Shown piece after piece: positions 1 through 9,086 of a DNA stretch of 64,000 nucleotides (its first letter is position 1; each line of letters begins with the position of its first letter). The notes under the pieces are model-generated. The model saw nothing but the letters and a program-made list of their open reading frames with translations. It searched no databases and had not been told where the DNA came from. The translations under genes and the position numbers were made by a program. Source of the DNA: an uncultured Spartobacteria bacterium (GTDB lineage Bacteria; Verrucomicrobiota; Verrucomicrobiia; Chthoniobacterales; Terrimicrobiaceae); NCBI GenBank assembly GCA_937960895.1, contig CALCJD010000011.1, positions 13,935 to 77,934 of the forward strand, written 5' to 3'.

Positions 1-1099
1 AATTCTCGGTCGTCTTACCGGTTCGCTGCTCCACGACCTGAACAACATGCTGACGGTGATCCAGCTCAACGCCTCGATGATCGCCGAAGGTCTTCCCGCC
101 GCGCACGCTTCCCAACTGGCCGAAGAAATCACCAAGGCCTGCGGGACGGCCTCCCAGGTCACCCGGAGCGTCCTGTCGTTTTTGCGGGGGGATTCGGAGG
201 AGAAGGTTTTTTTTGAGGCGGGACGGACGCTTCGGGAGTGCCGGCAGATTTTGCAGGGGTTGATTGCCCGCAAGACGGAGCTGACAGTGGACATCCCCGA
301 GCGGGAATTCTGGGTGAAGGGTCATCCGTCCCATCTGACCCAGGCCGTGATGAACCTCCTGTTCAATGCGGTGGATGCCTCACCCAAACACGGCATCCAT
401 CTTGCGGCCAAGCCGCTCTGGCACGCGGGACGTGAGCATGTGGAAATTCTTGTCCGGGACACGGGGGACGGCATTCCTCCCGGGATTCTGCCCCGCATTT
501 TCGAGGCATTTTTCACCACCAAGGCGGGGGTGGGCACCGGCCTCGGGCTTCACATCGTCAAGACCGTTGCGGAGGATCTGGGCGGACGCGTGGACGTCTC
601 CAGCGAACCGGGACAGGGATCGAGTTTTCGTCTGATCCTGCCCTGTTGTCCTCCGCCGGCCGGGGCGGGGCAGCCCCGTGCGGAAAGTCTGCTCGGGGCC
701 CCGTCGGACCAGACCATTCTGTGGATTGAGGACGATGCGGGCATCCGTCAGGTCGGGCGCAGAATCCTTGAGGGCGCCAACTGGCGGGTTCTTGAAGCGG
801 CGGATGTTTCCGCGGCCCGCGCCCTCTGGCAGAAGCATCAGGATGTCATCACCCTGGTCCTGACCGACATCATCCTGCCGGGTCCGGTCTCCGGCTATCA
901 TCTGGCACAGGAGTTTCTGCGGACCAAAACCGACCTTCCCGTGATTTACACGAGCGGAAACAACGAGGCCGCGCGAGAGCTGGAAGGCCTCACGGAGGAC
1001 AACTTCCTTCCGAAACCCTTCCGGCCGGCGGATCTGACCCGTCTGGTCCGGCAGCACTGCGCGGGGAGGACGGTCCGATCGACCGCCCCCCTCGGCTGA
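1..1099 (+). CDS. Hybrid sensor histidine kinase (5' end missing)
   Basis: The frame is open to the left edge (first full codon at base 2), so the sensor part lies outside the window. What remains is an ATP-dependent kinase core plus a response-regulator receiver. The H-box HDLNN has its His codon at 32-34. Counting from the first Met at 47, the N-box Asn is residue 107, the G1 box DTGDG is 138-142 and the G2 box GTGLGL is 163-168. The receiver starts near 222 with acidic residues ED/D at 228-230, phospho-acceptor Asp274 in TDIILPG and Lys323 in LPKPF. HDLNN is the variant H-box typical of kinases with a C-terminal receiver. The gene runs tail to tail with sucB, 7 bp away. The signal sensed cannot be judged. 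Confidence 0.93.
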   Translation, partial: ILGRLTGSLLHDLNNMLTVIQLNASMIAEGLPAAHASQLAEEITKACGTASQVTRSVLSFLRGDSEEKVFFEAGRTLRECRQILQGLIARKTELTVDIPEREFWVKGHPSHLTQAVMNLLFNAVDASPKHGIHLAAKPLWHAGREHVEILVRDTGDGIPPGILPRIFEAFFTTKAGVGTGLGLHIVKTVAEDLGGRVDVSSEPGQGSSFRLILPCCPPPAGAGQPRAESLLGAPSDQTILWIEDDAGIRQVGRRILEGANWRVLEAADVSAARALWQKHQDVITLVLTDIILPGPVSGYHLAQEFLRTKTDLPVIYTSGNNEAARELEGLTEDNFLPKPFRPADLTRLVRQHCAGRTVRSTAPLG

Positions 1100-1106
1100 T
1101 TGCAAA

Positions 1107-2225
1107 TCAGGTTCCCAGCAGAAGGCGCGCCGGGTTTTCGATGCACTCCTTGACCCGGACCAGGAAGGTGACGGCTTCCTTGCCGTCCACGACGCGGTGG
1201 TCGTAGCTCAGGGCGAGGTACATCATCGGACGGATGACCACCTGCCCTTTTTCGGCGACGGGGCGTTCCTGGATCTTGTGCATGCCGAGGATGCCGCTTT
1301 GGGGAGGATTCAGGATGGGCGTGCTGAGGAGCGAACCGTAGACCCCGCCGTTGGAGATGGTGAAAACACCGCCCTGGAGATCCTCCAGACCGACCTTGCC
1401 CTCGCGGGCCTTGACGGCATAGGCGGCGAGATCCTTTTCGATGTCGGCGAAGGATTTCTGGTCACAATCGCGCAGAACCGGCACGATGAGACCGCGCTCG
1501 GTACCGACGGCCACTCCGATGTCGTAATAGTTGTTCTGAATGAGGTCGTCGCCGTCGATGCGGGAGTTGATGGCGGGGACCGCCTTGAGGGCGTCCACGA
1601 CGGCCTTCACGAAGAAGGACATGAAGCCGAGTTTCACGCCGTGGCGTTTGGAGAATTCCTCCTGCATCTCCTTGCGGAGCGCCATCACGCCGCTCATGTC
1701 GGCCTCGTTGAACGTGGTGAGGATGGCCGCGGTGTGCTGGGCCATGACGAGCTGCGAGGCGATCTTGCGGCGCAGCGGGGAAAGTTTTTTCCGCGTCACG
1801 CGCGGGTCGTCGGGAGCGACGATGCGGGGCTTGGGAGCGGGCGCTTCCGCCTTCGGGGCCGGCTGGGGTGCGGCGGGGGCCGGAGCGGGTTCCTCGGCCT
1901 TGGTTTCGACCGGGGCGGGTTTGGCGGCGGCTTTTTCGGAGGCTTGGGCGGGAGCCGGTTCCGGCGCCGGAGCGGGAGCCGCCGCCGCATCGGCGGGTTC
2001 GAGAACGGCCACGACCTGGCCGATCTTCACCTCATCCCCTTCGGCCGCCTTGGTCCGGAGAACGCCGGCCTCGGGGGCATTGACTTCGGTGGAAACCTTG
2101 TCGGTTTCGAGGGTGAAGAGGAGTTCGCCGGCGGCCACGGTTTCGCCGTCCTTCTTGTGCCAGACGGAGAGCACACCGGAATTGATGGATTCGCCGACGG
2201 CGGGGACTGTGATTTCTACGCTCAT
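1107..2225 (-). CDS. sucB: Dihydrolipoyllysine succinyltransferase (E2 of 2-oxoglutarate dehydrogenase)
   Basis: The 372-residue E2 transfers the succinyl group from the lipoyl arm to CoA in the TCA cycle. The N-terminal lipoyl domain (1-76) has the lipoylation site Lys43 in ETDKVS. An Ala/Pro/Glu-rich linker covers about 78-143. The acyltransferase domain follows from about 145 to the end, with the catalytic HRVVDG motif at His343-Asp347. The linker runs straight into the catalytic domain, and I see no peripheral subunit-binding domain between them. Mammalian DLST also lacks this domain, while most bacterial E2s have it. It lies 112 bp downstream of sucA and is probably co-transcribed. No E3 (lpd) gene is in the window. 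Confidence 0.95.
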   Translation of the reverse strand: MSVEITVPAVGESINSGVLSVWHKKDGETVAAGELLFTLETDKVSTEVNAPEAGVLRTKAAEGDEVKIGQVVAVLEPADAAAAPAPAPEPAPAQASEKAAAKPAPVETKAEEPAPAPAAPQPAPKAEAPAPKPRIVAPDDPRVTRKKLSPLRRKIASQLVMAQHTAAILTTFNEADMSGVMALRKEMQEEFSKRHGVKLGFMSFFVKAVVDALKAVPAINSRIDGDDLIQNNYYDIGVAVGTERGLIVPVLRDCDQKSFADIEKDLAAYAVKAREGKVGLEDLQGGVFTISNGGVYGSLLSTPILNPPQSGILGMHKIQERPVAEKGQVVIRPMMYLALSYDHRVVDGKEAVTFLVRVKECIENPARLLLGT

Positions 2226-2281
2226 GGAAGAATTGAGGAATGACTCATGACGGATCGCGAGGCAATGACAGAATTGGGCGC

Positions 2282-2303
2282 GGCGGGAGGCTTTGCTCCC
2301 GCC
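2282..2303 (-). promoter_or_regulatory. Hairpin in the sucA-sucB spacer
   Basis: An 8-bp perfect inverted repeat (GGCGGGAG/CTCCCGCC, 6-nt loop) sits between the sucA stop and the sucB start. It has no T-run. It more likely tunes mRNA stability or partial read-through than ends the operon; this is inference. Confidence 0.4.
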
Positions 2304-2337
2304 AGGGCGGATTCCCGAGGTTTTTGCACGTCCGGGA

Positions 2338-5088
2338 TCACACTTCGAAGGCCTGTTTGACCAGGGCGGCCTGCTGGGCGAGGTGCACCGCCATGGTGCC
2401 CGCCGCGGTGCTCGCGCTGGCCGGACGGCCGGCGTAGAGGATGGGACCGGGGAAGAGGTTCAACAGGCGGGGCAGGATGAAGGTCCACGCCCCCATGTTC
2501 TCCGGTTCCTCCTGGCACCAAACGATCTTCTTGGCTTTGGAGTAGCCTTTGGTGACCTCCTTGATTTTTTCCGTATTGAGCGGATAGAGCTGCTCGATGC
2601 GGACCAGGGCGACCTTGTCGGTGAGATTGTGTTCCTGGCGGTAATTCAGGAGGTCGTAGTACACCTTGCCGGAGCAGAACACGATGCGTTCCACCTTCTT
2701 CGGATTGGCCTCCTTGTCGGCGAGAATCTCGTAGAAGCGGGAGCTGGTGAAGTCCTCGGTCCGGGACACCGCGCCCTCGTGCGTCAGCAGACTCTTGGGA
2801 GTCATGATGATGAGCGGTTTGCGGTATCCGCGATGCGTCTGGCGGCGCAGGACGTGGAAATACTGGGCCGGCGTGGTCAGGTTGCAGACCTGCATGTTTT
2901 CCTCGGCGCAGAGCTGGAGGAAACGTTCCAGGCGGGCGCTGGAGTGCTCGGGACCCTGACCTTCGTAGCCGTGGGGCAACAACATCACAATCGAACTCGG
3001 GCGGCGCCATTTGGACTCCGCCGAAGCGATGAACTGGTCGATGATGATTTGTGCGCCGTTGGCGAAATCCCCGAACTGGGCCTCCCAGATGCAAAGCATC
3101 GACGGGTAGTCCAGCGAGTAGCCGTAGTCAAAGCCGAGCACGGAGTATTCGGACAGCGGGCTGTTGTAGACGCAGAACCGGGCCTGACCGCCGCCGAGGT
3201 GGTTCAGCGGGATGTAGCGTTTGCGGTTTTTCTCGTCGTAGAGAACGCTGTGGCGCTGGCTGAAGGTGCCGCGGCGGCTGTCCTGACCGGAGAGGCGCAC
3301 GGGGGTGCCTTCCAGAAGGAGGGAGCCAAAGGCGAGCGCCTCGGCAAAGGCCCAGTTGTAGGGTCCGCCGGCCTTCCAGATCTGCAGACGGCGTTCAAGC
3401 AGAATGCGTCGGATTTTGGGCAGGACCCGGAAGTCCTCCGGCACCGTGGTGAGCGCCCTGACGATGCGCCCGAGCATTTCCTCCGAAATGGCGGTGTCCA
3501 CGGGCGCGTGGGAATAGGGTTCCTGGAAAATGGCGGTGGACCCGGCGAACTCGGACTTTTTGCCTTTCTCGGCCTCGGCCGCCTTGACCACGGCAAGAGC
3601 GTCATCGAGTTCCTTGAGCGACTCGGCCTTGAGGGCGGCGGCGTCCTCGGCGGTCACGGTGCCCTGCGGACGGATCTGTTCGAGGAAGACTTCGCTGGGA
3701 AGCGGGTGGCTCTTGATCTTGGAGTAGAGCAGCGGCTGGGTGAACGACGGTTCGTCGCCTTCGTTGTGGCCGTGCCGGCGGTAGCAGTAGATGTCGATCA
3801 CGACGTCGCGTCCGAATTCCTGACGGAATTCCAGCGCGATGCGGGCCATTTCGATCACCGCGATCGGATCCTCGCCGTTCACGTGAAAAATGGGCGCCTC
3901 GATCATCTTCGCGATGTCGGTGCAGTATTCGGTCGAACGCGCATCCGCCGGCAGCGTGGTGAAACCGATCTGGTTGTTGACTACGAAGTGCACCGTCCCG
4001 CCGGTGCAATAACCGGGCAGCTGCGACATGTTGAACACCTCCGCCACCACGCCCTGTCCGATGAAGGCCGCGTCACCGTGAATGAGGACCGGAACGACCT
4101 TCTTGCGGTAGGCGGTGTCGTCCAAGACCCGCTGACGGGCGCGGGCCTTGCCCTGCACGACGGGATCGACCGCCTCCAGGTGGCTCGGGTTGGCAGCGAG
4201 CTGGATTTCCACCTCATATTCCTTCGGGCCGACCTTGCGGACGTTGCGGTAGCCGAGGTGGTATTTGACGTCGCCGTTTCCTCCGACGGAATCGGGCGAA
4301 AAATTGCCCTGGAATTCGTTGAAAATGACCTCCAGCGGTTTGTTCAGGATGTTGGCCAGCACGTTGAGGCGTCCGCGGTGGGCCATGCCCATCACATACT
4401 CCTTCACCCCACGGCGTTCGGCCTCGTTCACCAGCGTCTCGAGGGCGAGAATGAGCGCCTCGCCGCCCTCGAGGGAGAAGCGTTTGCCGCCGTACTTGGT
4501 GTGGAGGAAGTTTTCGAAGGTCTCCGCCTCGTAGAGTTTGCGGAGGATCTCGCGGTGCAACTCGGCATTCGTGCGCAGGCTCTTGTCGCGATTCTCGAGC
4601 TTGTTGAGCACCCAGTTCCGGATCCGCGGATCCTGGATGTGCATGAACTCGGCTCCGACGGTGCCGCAGTAGATGGTTTCGAGCTCCCGGATGAGATCCC
4701 GGAGCTTCATCTTCGCCCCGTCACGGAAAAACCGCGACGAAACGACCACATCGAGGTCCTTTTCCTCGAAACCGAATTCCTTGAGGGACAACCGCGGGTT
4801 TTCCCTCTTCAGCAGGTCGAGCGGGTCCAGGTCGGCGATGGAATGACCGAGCGTGCGGTAGGCGTAAACGAGACCTTCCACCCGGGTCTGAAAATGCACG
4901 TCCTGACCCGGCGGCAACGCCGCGCCATCGTTCCCCACCTCCTCGGTTTCGCTCCGGAGGTGGCCCAGTTCGAAACCCTCGAAAAATGCGGCCCAATCAG
5001 GGTCCACCGAGCGGGGATTCGAACGCCACCGCTCGTAATTTTTATCGATCAACGCCTCGCTCCAGCGGGCGGTAAAGGTGCTGTTCAT
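2338..5088 (-). CDS. sucA: 2-oxoglutarate dehydrogenase E1 component
   Basis: The 916-residue thiamine-diphosphate enzyme decarboxylates 2-oxoglutarate and succinylates the E2 lipoyl arm. Length and layout match full E1o: the N-terminal E1o segment with SVDPDWAAFFEGF, the ThDP-binding region with HGDAAFIGQGVVAEVFNMS, the transketolase-like pyrimidine-binding region with FGFDYGYSLDYP, and the C-terminal E1o domain with CQEEPENMGAW. It starts at ATG 5088 and is the first gene of sucA-sucB. The upstream spacer contains hairpins but no gene. Confidence 0.97.
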   Translation of the reverse strand: MNSTFTARWSEALIDKNYERWRSNPRSVDPDWAAFFEGFELGHLRSETEEVGNDGAALPPGQDVHFQTRVEGLVYAYRTLGHSIADLDPLDLLKRENPRLSLKEFGFEEKDLDVVVSSRFFRDGAKMKLRDLIRELETIYCGTVGAEFMHIQDPRIRNWVLNKLENRDKSLRTNAELHREILRKLYEAETFENFLHTKYGGKRFSLEGGEALILALETLVNEAERRGVKEYVMGMAHRGRLNVLANILNKPLEVIFNEFQGNFSPDSVGGNGDVKYHLGYRNVRKVGPKEYEVEIQLAANPSHLEAVDPVVQGKARARQRVLDDTAYRKKVVPVLIHGDAAFIGQGVVAEVFNMSQLPGYCTGGTVHFVVNNQIGFTTLPADARSTEYCTDIAKMIEAPIFHVNGEDPIAVIEMARIALEFRQEFGRDVVIDIYCYRRHGHNEGDEPSFTQPLLYSKIKSHPLPSEVFLEQIRPQGTVTAEDAAALKAESLKELDDALAVVKAAEAEKGKKSEFAGSTAIFQEPYSHAPVDTAISEEMLGRIVRALTTVPEDFRVLPKIRRILLERRLQIWKAGGPYNWAFAEALAFGSLLLEGTPVRLSGQDSRRGTFSQRHSVLYDEKNRKRYIPLNHLGGGQARFCVYNSPLSEYSVLGFDYGYSLDYPSMLCIWEAQFGDFANGAQIIIDQFIASAESKWRRPSSIVMLLPHGYEGQGPEHSSARLERFLQLCAEENMQVCNLTTPAQYFHVLRRQTHRGYRKPLIIMTPKSLLTHEGAVSRTEDFTSSRFYEILADKEANPKKVERIVFCSGKVYYDLLNYRQEHNLTDKVALVRIEQLYPLNTEKIKEVTKGYSKAKKIVWCQEEPENMGAWTFILPRLLNLFPGPILYAGRPASASTAAGTMAVHLAQQAALVKQAFEV

Positions 5089-5108
5089 CAGGTCAGTGCG
5101 ATTAAAAA

Positions 5109-5135
5109 ATGACGGCTCGCCATGCGGGCCGTCAT
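5109..5135 (-). promoter_or_regulatory. Hairpin upstream of sucA
   Basis: A perfect 8-bp inverted repeat (ATGACGGC/GCCGTCAT, 11-nt spacer) lies about 20 bp before the sucA start codon. It could be a leader hairpin or an operator for a dimeric regulator. No partner is identified. Confidence 0.4.
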
Positions 5136-5434
5136 TAGTACGGCTTATTCATGGCGCAAACTCACCGTATTCGCAAGAGAGTCTTTTGGAAACACAACAG
5201 ATGGTGAGTTTTAGGGTGCATCGACCCCGGTTTTTCCCCAAACCACGTCGCCTCCCTGCCCGCCGTCATCCCGGCCGTCCCAGCCGGGTGTCCACAGCCG
5301 AAACCCCTGCCGGTGAGTGGGGGGATAAGGGGTTTTGTCGTCCGAGCCGGCTTGGCGGGACAAAAATTCTCGTCCGCTCGGCGGGAGTGCCCCCTCGGCC
5401 CCTCCCGCCGGCCCGGCTTCCCCCCCAAAAGCCA
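5136..5434. other. Intergenic stretch without a gene
   Basis: This is most of the 446-bp spacer between the DUF5069 gene and sucA. No frame here has credible coding character. The sucA promoter is expected here, but I could not assign -35/-10 boxes with confidence. Confidence 0.6.
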
Positions 5435-5470
5435 ACGCGCGTCCCCTCGGGAAAGAGGACGCGCGTTTTT
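5435..5470. terminator. Terminator-like hairpin after the DUF5069 gene
   Basis: A perfect 10-bp stem (ACGCGCGTCC/GGACGCGCGT) has a 12-nt loop. A TTTTT run follows it on the plus strand and a weaker TGGCTTTT on the minus strand. Only minus-strand genes flank it, so it probably ends the seven-gene redox operon, although the better T-run faces the other way. Confidence 0.55.
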
Positions 5471-5534
5471 GATTTGTCCGCTGTCGCCGGGGGGGAGCGA
5501 TCACCGGACGGGTCCCCGCGGAGTGGCCGTCCGG

Positions 5535-5990
5535 TCAGGGTTTGCCCCCGAAGGAGACATGGTCGTCGAGATCGAGCAGATCGAACAATGTGTGGATGTC
5601 GGCGCGATCCGGCGCAATTTTCTCGTGGGTCTCCTGGAGGAAGCCGCGCAGGCGCAGGTTGCCGGGCGGGACGTGTTCCATGAACTCGGACCACTGCAGG
5701 ATCTCCACCGGGGAGCGTTTGTTTTTGCAGTTGGCCAGGATCCACTCCAGCGCTTCACCGTCCCCGGCGCCGTTGGCGAGCTGTTGCTTGAGGCCCTCGG
5801 CGTCGAAGTCGAGGAAGCTCTTCACGTAACCGTCCAGGGGACAGTCGTAATGATATTCCCCAACGGTCCCGGCGATGGCCGCCCGGCCCTTGTCGAGCAT
5901 GCGCGGAAGGATGACCAGTCCGCCGAGGCGGACGCGCGGGCTGCGGGGTGGACGTTTGGTGAGATCGGGTGCGTTGATGTTGGTACTCAT
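5535..5990 (-). CDS. DUF5069 domain-containing protein
   Basis: This 151-residue cytosolic protein has an N-terminal DLTKRPPRSPRVRLGG segment followed by ILPRMLDKGRA, which I recognise as DUF5069. The family has no established function. There is no signal peptide or membrane segment. The start lies 2 bp after the aldo/keto reductase stop, so it is the last gene of the redox operon and translation is probably coupled. It could be a small-molecule-binding or accessory protein for the reductases; that is only context. Confidence 0.85.
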   Translation of the reverse strand: MSTNINAPDLTKRPPRSPRVRLGGLVILPRMLDKGRAAIAGTVGEYHYDCPLDGYVKSFLDFDAEGLKQQLANGAGDGEALEWILANCKNKRSPVEILQWSEFMEHVPPGNLRLRGFLQETHEKIAPDRADIHTLFDLLDLDDHVSFGGKP

Positions 5991-5992
5991 GT

Positions 5993-7027
5993 TCAGTTGG
6001 TTGGAAAGGGATTGCGTTCGGCAAAGCCGCGCTGGTGGAAATACGGATAGGTGAGCGGGACGGCGCTGGCGGCGTCGAGGCGGGCCACCTGCTCGGGGGT
6101 GAGGTTCCAGCCGACGGCTCCCAGGTTCTGGCGGAGCTGTTCCTCATTGCGCGCGCCGATGATGAGCGTGGCCACGGTCGGACGCTGGAGCAGCCAGTTG
6201 AGGGCGATCTGCGGAACGGTCTTCCCGGTTTCCGCGGCGATTTCGTCCAGAACGTCCACCACGCGGTAGAGCAGTTCGTCGTCCGTCGGCGGGGCCACGT
6301 CGGCGTTGAGTTTCGACTGCAACCGGGTCCCGGCCGGCAGGGGTTGGCCGCGGCGGAACTTCCCGGTGAGGCGCGCCCAGCCGAGCGGACTCCAGACCAC
6401 GGTGCCCACCTTTTGGTCGAGGGCCAGCGGCATGAGCTCCCATTCGAAGCTGCGGCCGATCAACGAATAATAGGCCTGGTGCGCCACGTAACGCGGCCAG
6501 CCGTATTTTTCCGAAACAGCCAGCGACTTCATGAGGTGCCAGCCGGAGAAATTCGAGCAGCCGATGTAGCGGATCTTGCCGGCCCGCACGAGGTCGTTGA
6601 GCGTGCTGAGCGTCTCCTCGACGGGCGTCATGGCATCAAAGCCATGCAGCTGGAAGAGGTCGATGTAATCGGTGCCGAGCCGCTTCAACGACTGTTCGAC
6701 CGCCCTGATGAGGTGATAACGCGACGACCCGACATCATTGGGTCCGTCGCCGGAGCGGAAGGTCGCCTTGGTCGAGATGAGCACCTTGTCGCGCCGCCCC
6801 TTGATGGCCGCGCCCAGGATCTCCTCGGCCGCACCGCCCGAATACACATCGGCGCTGTCGAACATGGTGAGTCCGGCATCCAGGCAGATGTCCACCAGGC
6901 GGGTGGCCTCCGCCACGTCGCTGGACCCCCAGGCGGAGAAAAGCTCGCCCTTTCCGCCGAAGGTTGCCGTTCCGAAAGTTAACACCGGGACCTTGAAGCC
7001 CGATCCTCCAAGTTGTCTGTATTCCAT
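5993..7027 (-). CDS. Aldo/keto reductase
   Basis: A 344-residue NADPH-dependent carbonyl reductase of the AKR (TIM-barrel) superfamily. The catalytic tetrad is visible as Asp57 (MFDSAD), Tyr62 (VYSGG), Lys87 (STKATF) and His128 (QLHGFD). The phosphate-binding region near LIIGARN is also present. Length and layout match YajO/YhdN-type single-domain AKRs. It lies 5 bp after an MDR oxidoreductase and 2 bp before DUF5069, within the TetR-controlled operon. Aldehydes or ketones made or inactivated by the operon are likely substrates; the exact one is unknown. Confidence 0.93.
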   Translation of the reverse strand: MEYRQLGGSGFKVPVLTFGTATFGGKGELFSAWGSSDVAEATRLVDICLDAGLTMFDSADVYSGGAAEEILGAAIKGRRDKVLISTKATFRSGDGPNDVGSSRYHLIRAVEQSLKRLGTDYIDLFQLHGFDAMTPVEETLSTLNDLVRAGKIRYIGCSNFSGWHLMKSLAVSEKYGWPRYVAHQAYYSLIGRSFEWELMPLALDQKVGTVVWSPLGWARLTGKFRRGQPLPAGTRLQSKLNADVAPPTDDELLYRVVDVLDEIAAETGKTVPQIALNWLLQRPTVATLIIGARNEEQLRQNLGAVGWNLTPEQVARLDAASAVPLTYPYFHQRGFAERNPFPTN

Positions 7028-7032
7028 GGGAT

Positions 7033-8040
7033 TTACAATGTGATGACGATTTTTCCGAAATGCGCGCCGCTCTGAAGGTGCCGGTAGGCGTCGGCGGCCT
7101 CGCCAAAGGCAAACCGGCGGTCGATCACCGGCACCAGCCGATGACGGTTGATGGCCAGGTTCATCGCTTCGAACATCTCGCGATGGCCGACGTAGATGCC
7201 GCGGATCAGCGCGTTGCGGCCGATGATGTCGATGAGCGGCGCCTGGGTGGTGAACCCGCTGAGCCCGCCAATCACGCTGATGGTTCCCCCGGGCGCCAGC
7301 GCCGTCAGCGCCTTGGCGAAGGTATCCTGTCCGCCGACCTCGACAACATGCTGCACGCCGGCGCCGCCGGTGCGCTCCCGGACCTCGCGGCCCCAGTCGG
7401 GCGTGGTGCGGTAGTTGATGGTTTCGTCCGCGCCCAATTCCCGGGCCCGGGCGAGTTTCTCCTCGCTGCCGGAGGTGAGAAAAACCCGCGCGCCGTGCAT
7501 CTTGGCAAACTGCAGGGCAAACAACGACACGCCGCCGGTGCCCTGCACAAGCACCGTGTCGGAGGCCGTCACACGGCCGGAAAACACCAGCGCATTCCAG
7601 GCGGTCAGCGCCGCACAGGGCAGGGTCGCGGCCTGGGCGAAATCGAGATGGTCCGGCACACGCACGAGGCCTTCCGCGGAGAACACCACCTGTTCCGCGA
7701 GGACGCCGTCGATGGACCCGCCCAGCGCCGACTCCGCCACACCCGGGTGAAGCGGGCCGCGGATCCAGTTCTGGAAAAACGTTCCCGCCACGCGGTCGCC
7801 CGGTTTCCAGGCGGTGACGCCCTCGCCGACGGCCAGAACCTCGCCGGCGCCGTCGGAAAGCGGAACGATCGGCAGTTTCACCCGGCCGTAATTTCCGCTG
7901 ATCACCATCAGGTCGCGGAAATTGAGCGAGGCGGCGCGCAGACCGACGAGAACCTGGCCCGCGCCGGGTTTCGGGTCGGGCCGGTCGATGAGTTTCAGGC
8001 CGTCAAAGCCTCCGGTGGATTGGATTTGATACGTTTTCAT
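7033..8040 (-). CDS. Zinc-independent MDR alcohol dehydrogenase / quinone-oxidoreductase-like protein
   Basis: A 335-residue medium-chain dehydrogenase/reductase with a GroES-like N-terminal half and a Rossmann half (VLVQGTGGVSLFALQFAK near 165-182). The catalytic and structural zinc cysteines of classical alcohol dehydrogenases are absent, so it groups with NADPH quinone oxidoreductase or enoyl-reductase-like MDRs. Its start overlaps the stop of the zinc-dependent MDR by 4 bp (ATGA). The likely role is reduction of quinones or unsaturated carbonyls, inferred from family and operon. Confidence 0.9.
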   Translation of the reverse strand: MKTYQIQSTGGFDGLKLIDRPDPKPGAGQVLVGLRAASLNFRDLMVISGNYGRVKLPIVPLSDGAGEVLAVGEGVTAWKPGDRVAGTFFQNWIRGPLHPGVAESALGGSIDGVLAEQVVFSAEGLVRVPDHLDFAQAATLPCAALTAWNALVFSGRVTASDTVLVQGTGGVSLFALQFAKMHGARVFLTSGSEEKLARARELGADETINYRTTPDWGREVRERTGGAGVQHVVEVGGQDTFAKALTALAPGGTISVIGGLSGFTTQAPLIDIIGRNALIRGIYVGHREMFEAMNLAINRHRLVPVIDRRFAFGEAADAYRHLQSGAHFGKIVITL

Positions 8041-9086
8041 GCGGCGTTCTTGAGAGTGGCCATGTCGATGACGAAGCGATATTTCACGTCGCCCCTGAGG
8101 AGGCGGTCGTAGGCTTCGTTGACCTGCCGGATGGAGATCAATTCGATGTCCGAGGTGATGCCGTGCTCGGCGCAGAAATCGAGCATCTCCTGGGTTTCGG
8201 CGATGCCGCCGATGCCGGAGCCGGCAAACTGACGCCGGGGCATAATGAGGCTGAACGGCGCGACCGGCAGCGGGTGCTCGGGAGCCCCGACCAGCGTGAG
8301 GGTGCCGTCGAGTTTCAGCAGGGAGAGGTAGGCGTTGATGTCATGCTGCGCCGACACGCAATCGAGAATGAAATCGAAGGAATTGGCGTGCTTTTTCATC
8401 TGACTCTCGTCCTTCGAGACGACCACCTCGTCGGCGCCCAGCCGGAGGGCATCCCCGGCCTTGCCGGGCGAGGTGGTGAAAAGGACGGTGTGCGCGCCGA
8501 AGGCGTGGGCGAATTTGACGCCCATGTGACCGAGGCCGCCCAGGCCGACAATGCCCACCTTCTGCCCCTTGCGGACCTTCCAGTGCCGCAGCGGCGAGTA
8601 GGTGGTGATGCCCGCGCAGAGCAGCGGCGCGGTGGCGGCGAGGTCCACCTTGTCGGACACCTTCAGGGTGAAACTTTCGTCGACGACGATCTTCTCCGAA
8701 TACCCGCCCCAGGTGGGACCGCCGGTGTATTTGTCGACGCCGTTGTAGGTGAAGGTGGGGAAGTTTTCGCAATACTGCTCGAGCCCGGCCCGGCAATGGG
8801 GACACGTCCGGCAGGAATCGACCATGCACCCGACGGCGGCGAGGTCACCTTGCTTGAATTTCTTGACCCCGGAGCCCGTGCGCACCACCCGTCCGACGAT
8901 TTCGTGGCCGGGTACGCAGGGGTAGATGGTGTTGTGCCATTCATTGCGGGCCTGATGCAGGTCGGAGTGGCAGACCCCGCAATAAAGGATGTCGATCTCG
9001 ACATCCGTGGGCTGGGGTTCGCGGCGCTGCAGGGTGAAGGGTGCGAGCGGACTCGCGGCATCTTGTGCGGCGTAGGCTTTGGTCAT
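8037..9086 (-). CDS. Zinc-dependent NAD(P)-dependent alcohol dehydrogenase (YahK/CAD type)
   Basis: A 349-residue zinc MDR that reduces aldehydes with NADPH. Catalytic zinc ligands are Cys39 in CGVCHSDLH and His61-Glu62 in GHEIVG. The structural zinc loop has Cys92, Cys95, Cys98 and Cys106. The nucleotide fold is at VGIVGLGGLGHMGVKFA. The pattern matches the cinnamyl-alcohol dehydrogenase/YahK branch. It overlaps both neighbours by 4 bp, showing tight translational coupling. Broad aldehyde detoxification fits the family and the operon. Confidence 0.93.
   Translation of the reverse strand: MTKAYAAQDAASPLAPFTLQRREPQPTDVEIDILYCGVCHSDLHQARNEWHNTIYPCVPGHEIVGRVVRTGSGVKKFKQGDLAAVGCMVDSCRTCPHCRAGLEQYCENFPTFTYNGVDKYTGGPTWGGYSEKIVVDESFTLKVSDKVDLAATAPLLCAGITTYSPLRHWKVRKGQKVGIVGLGGLGHMGVKFAHAFGAHTVLFTTSPGKAGDALRLGADEVVVSKDESQMKKHANSFDFILDCVSAQHDINAYLSLLKLDGTLTLVGAPEHPLPVAPFSLIMPRRQFAGSGIGGIAETQEMLDFCAEHGITSDIELISIRQVNEAYDRLLRGDVKYRFVIDMATLKNAA

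Noticed and set aside
5009..5034. tRNA T-arm-like string (GTTCGAATCCCC on the minus strand)
   Set aside because: It lies in the conserved N-terminal coding part of sucA and has no acceptor, D or anticodon arm around it.
2293..5112. 939-codon open frame on the plus strand opposite sucA
   Set aside because: Antisense shadow of a GC-rich gene. The product has no family features, while the minus strand encodes a complete E1 enzyme.
5435..5470. Hairpin plus T-run as the terminator of a plus-strand gene
   Set aside because: No credible plus-strand gene precedes it. It is kept as a probable end of the minus-strand operon.
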